Source: Porticoccaceae bacterium
Lineage (GTDB): Bacteria > Pseudomonadota > Gammaproteobacteria > Pseudomonadales > Porticoccaceae
DNA: 9,790 nt
Assembly (NCBI GenBank): GCA_019090225.1
Contig: JAHRWI010000378.1
Span: 1-9,790 of the forward strand
Reading direction: 5' to 3'
Below are positions 1 through 7,384 of this stretch, in pieces. Positions within the stretch are counted from its first letter, which is position 1. Every line of letters begins with the position of its first letter. The notes beneath the pieces are model-generated. The model was given only the letters and a program-made list of their open reading frames with translations. It had not been told where the DNA came from and did not search any database. The position numbers were made by a program, and so were the translations under genes.

Positions 1-1859
1 GTGACCATCTGGCCATCTTCGCCTAAATATTCGACCCGTTCAGAGAGAATGCGCACGTCGACGCCGTCAACACGTACCTTGTAGACCCCAGCGGTTTCGT
101 TAATTTCATTTTCGTCGTCATCATCGTCCGGCTCTGGATCGGGCGGCACGGGATCGTCATCGTCGGTGGGTTCATAGATCACCACCGGCTCGCCGTCGAA
201 GGCTTCGTCTTTAAACAGCTCGGTGGCTTTTTTAAAATCCATTACCGTGAAAAAGTATTTGTTGTGCTCTTCTTCGATGCGAGTGCCACGGCCCACTATC
301 TGTTTGAAGGTGGTCATGGAGTTGATGTTTTTATCGAGCACGATGAGCTTGCAGGTTTTGGCATCCACCCCAGTGGATAACAGCTCGGAGGTGGTGGCAA
401 TGACCGGGTATCTGCTTTCTGAATCAATAAAGTTGTCTAGCTCGGCTTTACCTTCAACACTGTCGCCGGTGATGCGCATGACGTATTTGCTGTTTTCAAG
501 TGCCAGGGGGCCGGCGGCATTGACGATGGCTTTACGCATGCGCTCGGCGTGGTCGATATCTTCGCAGAAGATGATGGTTTTGGCGTAGGGGTCGGTGGCG
601 TTAAGCAATTTCATGACCCGCCGGGCCACCAGTTTGGTGCGTTGGTTCAGCACCAGAATGCGATCCATGTCGGTCTGGTTGTAGACGCGCTGTTCGATCT
701 CGTTGCCGAGGTCGTCTTTCATGCCCGGCGGGGGTGTCCAGCCGAGAATGTCTTTGTCGATATCGATGCGTACTACTTTATAAGGTGCGAGAAAGCCGTC
801 CTGTATGCCCTGCTTCAGGGTGTAGGTATAAACCGAGTCGCCAAAATAGGTGATATTGGAGGCATATTCGGTTTCTCTTGGGGTGGCGGTTAAGCCCAGC
901 TGGATGGCGCTATCGAAATATTCGAGTATTTCCCGCCAGGCTGAGTCTTCTTTGGCGCTGCCCCGATGGCACTCGTCGATGACGATTAAATCAAAAAAGT
1001 CCGGCGACACATTTTTGAAGATTTTGTCTTCTTCAACCGGGCCGGTAAGGGCCTGATACAACCCAAGATAGATCTCGTAGGAGGGATCTATTTTGCGGTT
1101 TTTGATTTTGGTCATGACTGAGCCAAAGGGCTTGAAGTCGTTAACCAGGGTTTGGTCGGCAAGAATATTTCGATCGACCAGGAACAGTATCCGCCGGACT
1201 TTTTTAGCTTTCCACAAGCGCCAGATTATCTGGAAGGTGGTGTAGGTTTTACCAGTGCCGGTGGCCATGACCAGCAGCAGCCGTTTCTCGCCCTGGGCAA
1301 CCTTTTCGATGACACGGTTGATGGCTTCAGTCTGGTAATAGCGGGGTTCTTTGCCTTTGCCATCGTCGTGATAGGGCTCAACCACGAGGGATTCTTCTGC
1401 GTCGGCTATGCCACGATAGGTTTTGTAGCTCTGCCAGAGTTGCTGCGGGGACGGGAAGGCGGTTAACGGAAACTCAGTTTCAATTCTTTCACCGCTTGCT
1501 GGCGCTTTGTTGTGGGAGGCAAAAGCATCGCCGTTGGAGCAGAAGGTACTGGGAACGTCGAGTATCTCTGAATAACCTAGAGCCTGCTGCATGCCGTGGC
1601 TGACGGTGTGGGTATTGTCTTTGGCCTCAACCACTGCAATGGGGACCCCTTTTTCCCACTGCAGTACGTAGTCGGCGAATTTTTTCTTTTTCTGATTGCG
1701 CGACGATATGTTGCCGCGAACGATAACCGGGCCGGGGGTGAGGGTGACTTCGCGGCGGATCTGGGTCATTTCATCCCAGCCCGCCGCTTTGATGGCCGGG
1801 GTGATGAATTTCGCGCGAATGTCGTTTTCGCTGAGTTGTTGTTTTTCCTTTTTGTCCAT
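1..1859 (-). CDS. hsdR: Type I restriction enzyme R subunit (HsdR), EcoEI-like, C-terminus cut by window edge
   Basis: This is the restriction and DNA-translocation subunit of a type I restriction-modification complex, which acts with HsdM and HsdS on unmodified DNA. About 619 codons are open to the edge, with no in-frame stop seen. An N-terminal nuclease signature lies at D63 and E78-A-K80. The superfamily 2 motor follows: Walker A (ATGTGKT, K204), motif II DECH (295-298), LTATP soon after, and motif VI QIVGRGTR (520-527). A very acidic linker spans residues 566-588, probably leading to the EcoEI-type C-terminal domain outside the window. The start is secure: the ATG is directly preceded by an in-frame TAA, and an AGGACAGG-like Shine-Dalgarno lies just upstream. 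EcoEI-family subunits are usually near 800 residues, so roughly a fifth is missing. The other hsd genes would lie left of position 1. A solitary SF2 restriction-like protein is the less likely alternative. Confidence 0.93.
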   Translation of the reverse strand, partial: MDKKEKQQLSENDIRAKFITPAIKAAGWDEMTQIRREVTLTPGPVIVRGNISSRNQKKKKFADYVLQWEKGVPIAVVEAKDNTHTVSHGMQQALGYSEILDVPSTFCSNGDAFASHNKAPASGERIETEFPLTAFPSPQQLWQSYKTYRGIADAEESLVVEPYHDDGKGKEPRYYQTEAINRVIEKVAQGEKRLLLVMATGTGKTYTTFQIIWRLWKAKKVRRILFLVDRNILADQTLVNDFKPFGSVMTKIKNRKIDPSYEIYLGLYQALTGPVEEDKIFKNVSPDFFDLIVIDECHRGSAKEDSAWREILEYFDSAIQLGLTATPRETEYASNITYFGDSVYTYTLKQGIQDGFLAPYKVVRIDIDKDILGWTPPPGMKDDLGNEIEQRVYNQTDMDRILVLNQRTKLVARRVMKLLNATDPYAKTIIFCEDIDHAERMRKAIVNAAGPLALENSKYVMRITGDSVEGKAELDNFIDSESRYPVIATTSELLSTGVDAKTCKLIVLDKNINSMTTFKQIVGRGTRIEEEHNKYFFTVMDFKKATELFKDEAFDGEPVVIYEPTDDDDPVPPDPEPDDDDDENEINETAGVYKVRVDGVDVRILSERVEYLGEDGQMV

Positions 1860-2081
1860 TTACACCTGTCCTGGTTTTTCCTTTTCGTGGCTGGTTTCAT
1901 TACATTCTAGCCTTACCCCGGGCTTGCCTCGCTGAATGAATTCGAATGGTACTGACTACTCTGTAATACCGCACCTTTGTATAACATTGATCAGCCTGCA
2001 CCTTCAGCGCATACTGCCCCCATCGCCGATTTAACCCACCACTTGCGGGCGATTCACAAATGCCGCTAAAGAGAGGTTCTT

Positions 2082-2471
2082 ATGTCTACGCTGAATCATA
2101 CTCCATCCGGCCTTTTATCCCGGCTTTACATTGAAGCCCAGTACGCCAACCCCAGGTTAGCCGTTTACCTGAAGTGTCTGCTTTACAGCCAGATTCGCAT
2201 TGATGTTGATCCTCGCTTAATGGAAGACAAGCTCTGGATTACCCAAGTAAAGGCTTTGATAACAGATCATTATCTGAACTGGCAACAGCACCACAGCGAT
2301 CACCTGGCATTGAGCGGCTATACACTTTTTATGGATGACGGCCGTTCCATTGCCTTTGCAATTTCAACAGCAGCCGATACTGGTGACGTAGTGCTGAGGG
2401 TGGCTTCGATTAATAAATCTGTCGCCGCAAATCCCTCGTTTGATTTTTCATCGGGGGTATTACTCAGTTAA
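2082..2471 (+). CDS. Hypothetical protein, 129 residues
   Basis: I do not recognise this protein. A GAGAGG Shine-Dalgarno sits about five bases before the ATG, which supports the start. The predicted product is soluble, with no signal peptide or membrane helix evident. The first half looks helical (roughly 10-70, rich in Leu and Tyr, with one Cys). The second half looks like beta strands around a turn containing MDDGRS (about 85-110). The last residues are polar and low in complexity. It stands alone on the plus strand, between the divergently transcribed hsdR and the racemase gene 186 bases downstream, so its context gives no firm clue. It could be a small accessory or regulatory protein, or a lineage-specific orphan. 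An 11-base direct repeat covers its stop codon. Confidence 0.65.
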   Translation: MSTLNHTPSGLLSRLYIEAQYANPRLAVYLKCLLYSQIRIDVDPRLMEDKLWITQVKALITDHYLNWQQHHSDHLALSGYTLFMDDGRSIAFAISTAADTGDVVLRVASINKSVAANPSFDFSSGVLLS

Positions 2472-2488
2472 ATCATCACTCAGTTAAA
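2462..2488. repeat. Short direct repeat across a stop codon
   Basis: ACTCAGTTAAA occurs at 2462-2472 and again at 2478-2488, a perfect 11-base repeat with a period of 16. The first copy contains the TAA that ends the hypothetical protein; the second is untranslated. A 10-base palindrome, CTTAGCTAAG, follows at 2490-2499. The simplest reading is a small local duplication. Confidence 0.6.
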
Positions 2489-2657
2489 CCTTAGCTAAGT
2501 ATTTGCCATCGCTGACAGCTCGCCGTTTTGTGATGCTCATGTTCCACCTCAACAATCATGACAGACTGTTTATCTAGTAGCATGATGAACTGAAACCGCA
2601 TGCAATAACGACTAATAAAAGAACGCCTGTGAAGGCGGCAAACAGGGGAGAAATATC

Positions 2658-3836
2658 ATGGGACCATTAAAAGGAATAAAAATTATCGAAATAGCTGGCA
2701 TTGGGCCGGTGCCCCACGCGGGCATGATGTTGGCAGATATGGGCGCGGAGGTTATTCGCGTTGACCGCGCTGTGGGTATGGCCGGTAGCCTGGCGATGGA
2801 TCGGGAGTTTGATATTTTGGGGCGGGGTCGTAGATCGATGCGGGTGAATATGAAGGACCCTGAAGGGATCGAGGTGATCTACCGCCTGATGAAAGATGCG
2901 CATGCGGTTCTGGAGGGCTTTCGACCCGGCGTTATGGAACGTCTGGGACTGGGGCCGGACGAGGTGCTAAAACGTTGTCCGCAAATCGTTTATGGCCGCA
3001 TGACTGGCTGGGGGCAAGAAGGCCCGATTGCCAATACCGTGGGGCATGATCTTAATTATCTGGCTGTTGGCGGGGTGCTGGGCGCAATTGGGCCGAAAGG
3101 CGGCAAGCCGGTTATTCCGCTGAATCTGGTCGGTGACTTTGGTGGCGGCGGCATGTTGTTGTGGGGTGGTGTGCTCGGCGGCATTATCGAGTCGATGATG
3201 TCTGGAAAGGGCCAGGTCATCGACGCGGCAATGCTCGACGGTGCGGCGATTTTGATGGCGGCCAACTACGGTATGCGCGCCCAGGGTATGTGGACGGACG
3301 AACGCGGTTCGAACTTTATCGACGGTGGTTCTCATTTTTATCAAACCTATGAGTGTGCCGACGGCGAATATATTTCAGTGGGTTCTTTCGAGCCACAATT
3401 CTATGCTGACCTGATGCGGGTTTGTGAACTTGACCCTGAAGACCCGCTGTTTAAGGATCAGTTCAACAAGGATAACTGGCCAAAGTGCACGGAGATCATC
3501 GCGGCTAAGTTCAAGACCAAAACCCGCGAGCAGTGGACCGAGTTGATGGAGCAGAGCAATGTTTGTTTTGCGCCGATATTGTCCATGGAAGAAGCGCCAA
3601 AACATCCCCACAACGTCGCCCGAAAAGTCTTCGAGGAAAGGGACGGCTGGATGCAGCCCTCACCAGCGCCGCGCTTTAGCCGTACTGTCGAAGAGGTGCA
3701 GTGCCCGACCCCGGTGTCCGGCGTCGATACCCGCAAGATACTGGAAGAGCACGGCTATGATCCGGCAGAAATCGATGCCCTGTTAGCCAAAAATGCGGTG
3801 GCGGGATCGGTAGATGAGGAAAACGCTGCGGCCTGA
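2658..3836 (+). CDS. Alpha-methylacyl-CoA racemase-like family III CoA-transferase
   Basis: The product is a CaiB/BaiF-superfamily protein of the alpha-methylacyl-CoA racemase branch, which interconverts (2R)- and (2S)-methyl acyl-CoA esters in the cytoplasm. This allows beta-oxidation of branched chains such as isoprenoid or sterol side chains. The N-terminus carries the racemase signature (EIAGIGPVPHAGMMLADMGAE, broken here as EIAGIG and LADMGAE). The catalytic residues known from Mycobacterium tuberculosis MCR (His126, Asp156, Glu241) align with H130 in VGHDLNYLA, D160 in VGDFGGGG and E245 in GSFEPQFY, all shifted by exactly four. At 392 residues it is slightly longer than usual because of a polar, Ala-rich tail. 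AGGGGAG lies eight bases before the ATG. It converges on the CoA-transferase gene ending at 3872. The reaction is well supported; the substrate is unknown. A true CoA-transferase role is possible but less likely given these residues. Confidence 0.9.
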   Translation: MGPLKGIKIIEIAGIGPVPHAGMMLADMGAEVIRVDRAVGMAGSLAMDREFDILGRGRRSMRVNMKDPEGIEVIYRLMKDAHAVLEGFRPGVMERLGLGPDEVLKRCPQIVYGRMTGWGQEGPIANTVGHDLNYLAVGGVLGAIGPKGGKPVIPLNLVGDFGGGGMLLWGGVLGGIIESMMSGKGQVIDAAMLDGAAILMAANYGMRAQGMWTDERGSNFIDGGSHFYQTYECADGEYISVGSFEPQFYADLMRVCELDPEDPLFKDQFNKDNWPKCTEIIAAKFKTKTREQWTELMEQSNVCFAPILSMEEAPKHPHNVARKVFEERDGWMQPSPAPRFSRTVEEVQCPTPVSGVDTRKILEEHGYDPAEIDALLAKNAVAGSVDEENAAA

Positions 3837-3857
3837 TCACTGCCGAGCGTTTCCCTA

Positions 3858-3883
3858 ATACCCTGGTTAAGTTACTGGGGTAT
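3858..3883. terminator. Possible bidirectional terminator between convergent genes
   Basis: ATACCCTGGT (3858-3867) pairs with ACTGGGGTAT (3874-3883) as a ten-pair stem with two G-U wobbles and a six-base loop. It sits in the 35-base gap between two convergent genes and overlaps the last codons and the TAA of the minus-strand gene. Only a pyrimidine-rich run follows on the plus strand and no clear T tract on either side, so intrinsic termination is plausible rather than shown. Confidence 0.4.
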
Positions 3884-5086
3884 CTCTTCCCTGCTCAGCA
3901 CCTTGCTGTCTTCAAGTGCTGCCAGCCGAGCGTCATCCAGCGATAGATACTTACTCAAAATCTCGCGGTTATGTTCACCCAGAAACGGCGCGTCGAGGGG
4001 CAGCTCTTCTGGGAATTCCGAAAAGCGCAGGGGCATGCCGGGCACCTGGAAATCTGGCAGAGCACGGTCGCTAATAGTCCTGACGGTGTGGCGCTCCATC
4101 ACGTGGGGGAGTTTCATCACTTCTTCGACACTTAAAATGGGGGCGACTGGAATACGCGCATCTTGAAATTTCTCGATAGCTACCTGGTCATTTTCCTGAG
4201 CTTGAATCCAGGCCTCGACGATGGCGACCAGCGCCTCAACATTAGCCACCCGGTTTTCATTGCTGTCAAAACGTGGGTCTTCAATCAGCGCTTCGTTTTC
4301 TATGGCCTTACAAAACGCCGGCCATTGATGGGCCATGGCGACAACGAACATATAACTGTCCCGACCCCGGAAAATACCGGTCGGCGCCAGGGCGTAATGA
4401 TGGGGGCCATTACGGCTCGGGCTAATCTCGCCCTTGGTGCAACTGGCGATCTGGACGTTCATATCGTGATGATGAAAATAAGCGTCAAGCAGGGAGATAT
4501 CGAGGTGTTGCCCGATCCCAGTCTTCTCTTTATAGAGCAGCGCCGCGTTGATAGCCGCCACAGCGTGGACGCCGGTGAGAGTGTCGCCAAGACTAATCAT
4601 CGGATAGCCCGGCATGCCGTCTTTTTCGCCGATCATACTGGTCACACCGGCGTAGGCCTGGGCGATCGGGTCATAACCCACCAGGTCGGACATCGGCCCG
4701 GATTGTCCAAAGGTGGTGATCGAACACATCACGATGGACGGGTTAATGGCTTTGATTTCGTCCCAGCCCAAACCCATACGGCCCATTGCCCCGGCGGAAA
4801 AATTCTCTATCACCACATCGACATGGGGTAACAGGCTTTTAATGATGGCCAGCCCTTCCGGGTCTTTGATGTTGATGCAGAGACTTTTCTTGCCACGGTT
4901 TTGTTGAACAAAATAAGCGCTGCGGCCATCTTTGATATAGGGCAGCACACGGGAGCCATCGCCGTTGGGGGACATTTCGACCTTGATAATTTCTGCACCC
5001 ATTTCAGCAAACAGGCGTGTCGCCGCTGGCCCGGCCAGAAAGTGACTGAAGTCGAGAATGGTGTAATCCGCCATGACGTGTTGCAT
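3872..5086 (-). CDS. CaiB/BaiF family III CoA-transferase
   Basis: This is a family III CoA-transferase, moving CoA from an acyl-CoA donor to a free carboxylic acid through an enzyme-bound aspartyl anhydride, in the cytoplasm. The N-terminal Rossmann-like part shows DFSHFLAGPAATRLFAEMGAE (written in two parts: DFSHFLAGP, then FAEMGAEIIKVE), typical of the family. Then come QQNRGKKSL and DPEGL, VIENFSAGAMGRMGLG near 92-106, and the catalytic aspartate D168 in ISLGDTLTG. Its 404 residues match the usual length. Two Met codons could start it; AAGGAG lies eight bases before the first and about 20 before the second (M5), so the first is chosen. A GATAAT-like -10 (5127-5132) lies upstream without a good -35. 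It is the last of four minus-strand catabolic genes and probably activates the pathway's acid substrate, whose identity I cannot tell. It lacks the racemase residues of its convergent neighbour. Confidence 0.9.
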   Translation of the reverse strand: MQHVMADYTILDFSHFLAGPAATRLFAEMGAEIIKVEMSPNGDGSRVLPYIKDGRSAYFVQQNRGKKSLCINIKDPEGLAIIKSLLPHVDVVIENFSAGAMGRMGLGWDEIKAINPSIVMCSITTFGQSGPMSDLVGYDPIAQAYAGVTSMIGEKDGMPGYPMISLGDTLTGVHAVAAINAALLYKEKTGIGQHLDISLLDAYFHHHDMNVQIASCTKGEISPSRNGPHHYALAPTGIFRGRDSYMFVVAMAHQWPAFCKAIENEALIEDPRFDSNENRVANVEALVAIVEAWIQAQENDQVAIEKFQDARIPVAPILSVEEVMKLPHVMERHTVRTISDRALPDFQVPGMPLRFSEFPEELPLDAPFLGEHNREILSKYLSLDDARLAALEDSKVLSREEIPQ

Positions 5087-5230
5087 TATTTTTGCTCCTT
5101 ATTTTCGAACCTTTGTTGTTAGTTTTATTATCTTTTGCCGCGATTGGTTTTTCTTGTGGCTCGCTGGCCCGCAACATTAAGACAGCTCCGTTTAAATGAC
5201 GACCTACGACTTACCAAGCAACATTACATA

Positions 5231-6442
5231 TTAAAATAATGTGTCGAATCCAAATAATCTTTGGGCGTTTTTGGCCAGCACTTTCTCTCGCTCGGTTTCG
5301 TTTAATTCACCCATGGTACGTTCAATGGCCTGTGCCGAGAAAGGCCAGGAGCCTTCGTGGTGAGGATAATCATTCGCCCACATTATGTTATCGATTAGCC
5401 CGTATTCTTTGGCGGTGGAGATGCCGACACGGTCTTCCTGAAAGCTGACAAAACCTTGCGCTCTAAAATAATCACTGGGCAGCCCCTGCATTTTTGGGCG
5501 GGCAAACATGTGGTGTTTTTTATAAGCCTCATCCATTGCATCCAGTGCCCAGGCAAGCCAGCCAATGCCAGATTCTATAATGCCAAATTTAATCTTTGGA
5601 AAACGCTCAAGAATTCCGGCGCCGCATAAAACCGCGACGGGTTCTACTGCGGGAGCCAGGCCATGGGCGAGGTAGTTAATAATGGCTCCGCCATTTTTCG
5701 AAGCCTGGCGGGGGTCTGCCCCGGTTGAAATATGAAAGGTGATCGGCAACCCGGTTTCCTCTATGGCTGCCCACATCCGATCATATTCAGGCCAGTTGTA
5801 GTTAGGCTGGTCGGGCAGGTGCGGCCCATAATGTGGTTTGATCGGCAAAGTAAAGCCACGGAAACCACGACTCGCCAGGTCTGCAATGTCTTCCAGGGTA
5901 GCATTCAGATCAGCGGGCACCAGCGCGCCCATGACATTGATTTTGTCGAAAAACCCGGAATAGACCTCATGCGCATAATCGTTATAAGCCCGACACTGGG
6001 CGAGCGAGAATTCGATATCGTTGGTATACCACATGGCCAGACCCCGGTTGGGAAAGGTCACTTCTCCATCAACACCATCGGCCGCCATGGCTGCCAGTCG
6101 CTCGACGGGATTATCCGGCGCGCTGGCACGAAGACCGTCCACACCTTTCATAAGATTGGCGCGAACCTTGATACGTCGTCCGCCCTCGTTGACCGCCCAG
6201 CGCTGGCCCTTTTCGTCTGTGACCACTCGGGGAATCCGGGCCTGAAACTTTTTGCTTAGACGGCCATCGAGAAAATTCCGATCTTCATTCATATGACCAT
6301 CGACGGAAATCATCAGATATTTGTTTGGATTACCTGGCCTGGGCGTTTTAGCCCAGCCTTCAACTCCAGGCGTTTCGAGACGCCATTTATTGGGTTCGTC
6401 CCCTTGAGCTGCTTCGGCGATCGCCGTGTCAAAGTCTCGCAT
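5231..6442 (-). CDS. Amidohydrolase (Amidohydro_2) family metal-dependent hydrolase
   Basis: The product is a TIM-barrel metal-dependent hydrolase or decarboxylase of the Amidohydro_2 group (ACMSD/LigW-like fold), about 403 residues and cytoplasmic. Numbered from the ATG, a DGH motif in ISVDGH (48-50) takes the place of the barrel's first HxH or DxH metal ligands. H237 in ITFHIS is the likely second-site histidine. GIIESGIGW (E290) and NDYPHHEG (D358, H361) complete the usual active-site set. An N-terminal extension of about 40 residues precedes the barrel. An in-frame GTG lies three bases further upstream, but GGAGGG is five bases from the ATG and only two from the GTG, so I place the start at 6442. 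The gene lies between the SDR-like gene (110 bases upstream) and the CoA-transferase (144 bases downstream), which suggests a role in the same degradation route. Hydrolysis of a C-C or C-N bond and non-oxidative decarboxylation are both possible. Confidence 0.88.
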   Translation of the reverse strand: MRDFDTAIAEAAQGDEPNKWRLETPGVEGWAKTPRPGNPNKYLMISVDGHMNEDRNFLDGRLSKKFQARIPRVVTDEKGQRWAVNEGGRRIKVRANLMKGVDGLRASAPDNPVERLAAMAADGVDGEVTFPNRGLAMWYTNDIEFSLAQCRAYNDYAHEVYSGFFDKINVMGALVPADLNATLEDIADLASRGFRGFTLPIKPHYGPHLPDQPNYNWPEYDRMWAAIEETGLPITFHISTGADPRQASKNGGAIINYLAHGLAPAVEPVAVLCGAGILERFPKIKFGIIESGIGWLAWALDAMDEAYKKHHMFARPKMQGLPSDYFRAQGFVSFQEDRVGISTAKEYGLIDNIMWANDYPHHEGSWPFSAQAIERTMGELNETEREKVLAKNAQRLFGFDTLF

Positions 6443-6447
6443 CACGT

Positions 6448-6453
6448 CCCTCC
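6448..6453 (-). promoter_or_regulatory. Shine-Dalgarno deciding the amidohydrolase start
   Basis: GGAGGG on the minus strand stands five bases before the ATG at 6442 and only two before the alternative GTG at 6445. Normal spacing favours the ATG. Confidence 0.65.
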
Positions 6454-6493
6454 AGCGATAAAGCCATTTAATTTTTATTATGCTTAATCTTCG

Positions 6494-6532
6494 CTCATAT
6501 CAGATGAGGGCAGCATACCCAAACTCTCATCT
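6494..6532. repeat. Overlapping inverted repeats upstream of the amidohydrolase gene
   Basis: CTCAT (6494-6498), AGATGAG (6502-6508) and CTCATCT (6526-6532) lie in the gap between the SDR-like gene and the amidohydrolase. The middle copy can pair with either neighbour: five base pairs to the left, or seven perfect pairs to the right (plus GGG with CCC in the loop). In the amidohydrolase leader transcript these two hairpins would exclude one another. This could be an attenuator-like leader, an operator or chance; no T tract follows on the minus strand. Confidence 0.35.
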
Positions 6533-6552
6533 TTTATTTATATCGGGTGAGG

Positions 6553-7278
6553 CTACCACACCTCAATAGAGGTACGCACATCCACTTCGAAGGACCAGCC
6601 GCGCCGTGGCTGCTTATAGAGATATTCAAAGCCGTCAACGATGGCCTGAATATCGATCATGCCGTCTTCGCCGAGTCTTTCGGCAAATTCCGGCCAGCCC
6701 TTGTTGATTTTCTCGCCGTCAATCGCGCCATCGATAACAACGTGACCGACGTGAATGCCTTCCGGCCCACACTCCTTAGCCATCGCCTGGGCCATGATGC
6801 GCAGGGCGGCTTTTGATGAGTTAAAGGCACCGAAGTTTGCTCGACCACGCATGGAGGCGCTGGCACCAGTAAACAAAATAGTGCCGCCGCCATCGCGCTT
6901 CATATTCTTGATGGCTTCGCGGCCGTAGAGAAAACCACCTAAGCAGCAGACCCGCCAGCTCTTCTCAAAAAATTCGGCGCTCATGTCTTCGAAACGGCCC
7001 GGTGTGTTATTGCCAGTGTTATAGATCACCAGGTCAATGGGGCCACGGGTGCGGGCCTGTTTAAATAATTCGACGGTGGCAGATTCGTCGGTAGCATCGG
7101 CGACCACAGCTGTGGCCTGCCCGCCATCGCTATTAATGCTAGCAACGACGGCGTCGAGTTTGCTTTGTGTTCGTCCTGCTACAAACACATGAAGCCCGTG
7201 ACCGGCGAAGCGTCGCGCCAGTTGTGCCCCCATGCCCTGGTCGGGGCCGACGCCGCTAATGATTGCCACTTTAGTCAT
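6553..7278 (-). CDS. SDR-family protein lacking the catalytic tyrosine
   Basis: This short-chain dehydrogenase/reductase-fold protein has 241 residues, a normal length, and a Rossmann domain. The N-terminal nucleotide-binding loop is SGVGPDQGMGAQLA (8-21). AGRTQSKL (34-41) suggests an NADP preference because of the Arg after the second strand. ADATD (60-64) and YNTGNN (86-91) are the usual adenine-pocket and structural motifs. The active site is unusual: where the family has Tyr-x-x-x-Lys this protein has F152-N-S-S-K156, and the usual catalytic Asn in the VN..G motif is Cys (C111 in WRVCCLGG). S140 and K156 remain. PEGIHVGHVVIDGAID follows the active site. GGGGA lies six bases before the ATG. 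I recall related bacterial SDRs with Phe at this place, so it may be a subfamily rather than decay; this is from memory. The gene lies in the catabolic cluster. Whether it is a dehydrogenase with a different acid, a binding protein or a dehydratase-like enzyme is open. Confidence 0.88.
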   Translation of the reverse strand: MTKVAIISGVGPDQGMGAQLARRFAGHGLHVFVAGRTQSKLDAVVASINSDGGQATAVVADATDESATVELFKQARTRGPIDLVIYNTGNNTPGRFEDMSAEFFEKSWRVCCLGGFLYGREAIKNMKRDGGGTILFTGASASMRGRANFGAFNSSKAALRIMAQAMAKECGPEGIHVGHVVIDGAIDGEKINKGWPEFAERLGEDGMIDIQAIVDGFEYLYKQPRRGWSFEVDVRTSIEVW

Positions 7279-7384
7279 GTTGAGTCCCCATGTTTGGCTA
7301 ACGACGTTCCACGCTTAAAACAGCCTTTTCTAAGCAGGCCGTCTTAATAGCACGTTCTTAGCACTACGTTTAGGTACAGGGTCG

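Noticed and set aside
1152..1910. Several plus-strand open frames opposite hsdR
   Set aside because: hsdR has all helicase and nuclease motifs in one continuous minus frame; these are shadows.
1960..2010. TATAAC as a possible -10 for the orphan gene
   Set aside because: No acceptable -35 at 16-18 bases spacing, so a promoter cannot be supported.
2624..2637. Small hairpin CGCCT-GTGA-AGGCG before the racemase ribosome-binding site
   Set aside because: A five-pair stem with a GNRA loop is too small to call a riboswitch or terminator; it may still be a leader stem.
4163..4831. Plus-strand open frame of 222 codons opposite the CoA-transferase
   Set aside because: It is antisense to a gene with a clear catalytic Asp and full-length family match; the frame is a by-product of that gene's codon use.
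5171..5226. GCAACATTA present twice (5171-5179 and 5218-5226) upstream of the CoA-transferase
   Set aside because: Nine bases in an AT-rich gap is within what chance gives, and no promoter is positioned around it.
5732..6259. Plus-strand open frame of 175 codons opposite the amidohydrolase
   Set aside because: No recognisable protein, and the minus strand encodes a complete metal-site motif set.
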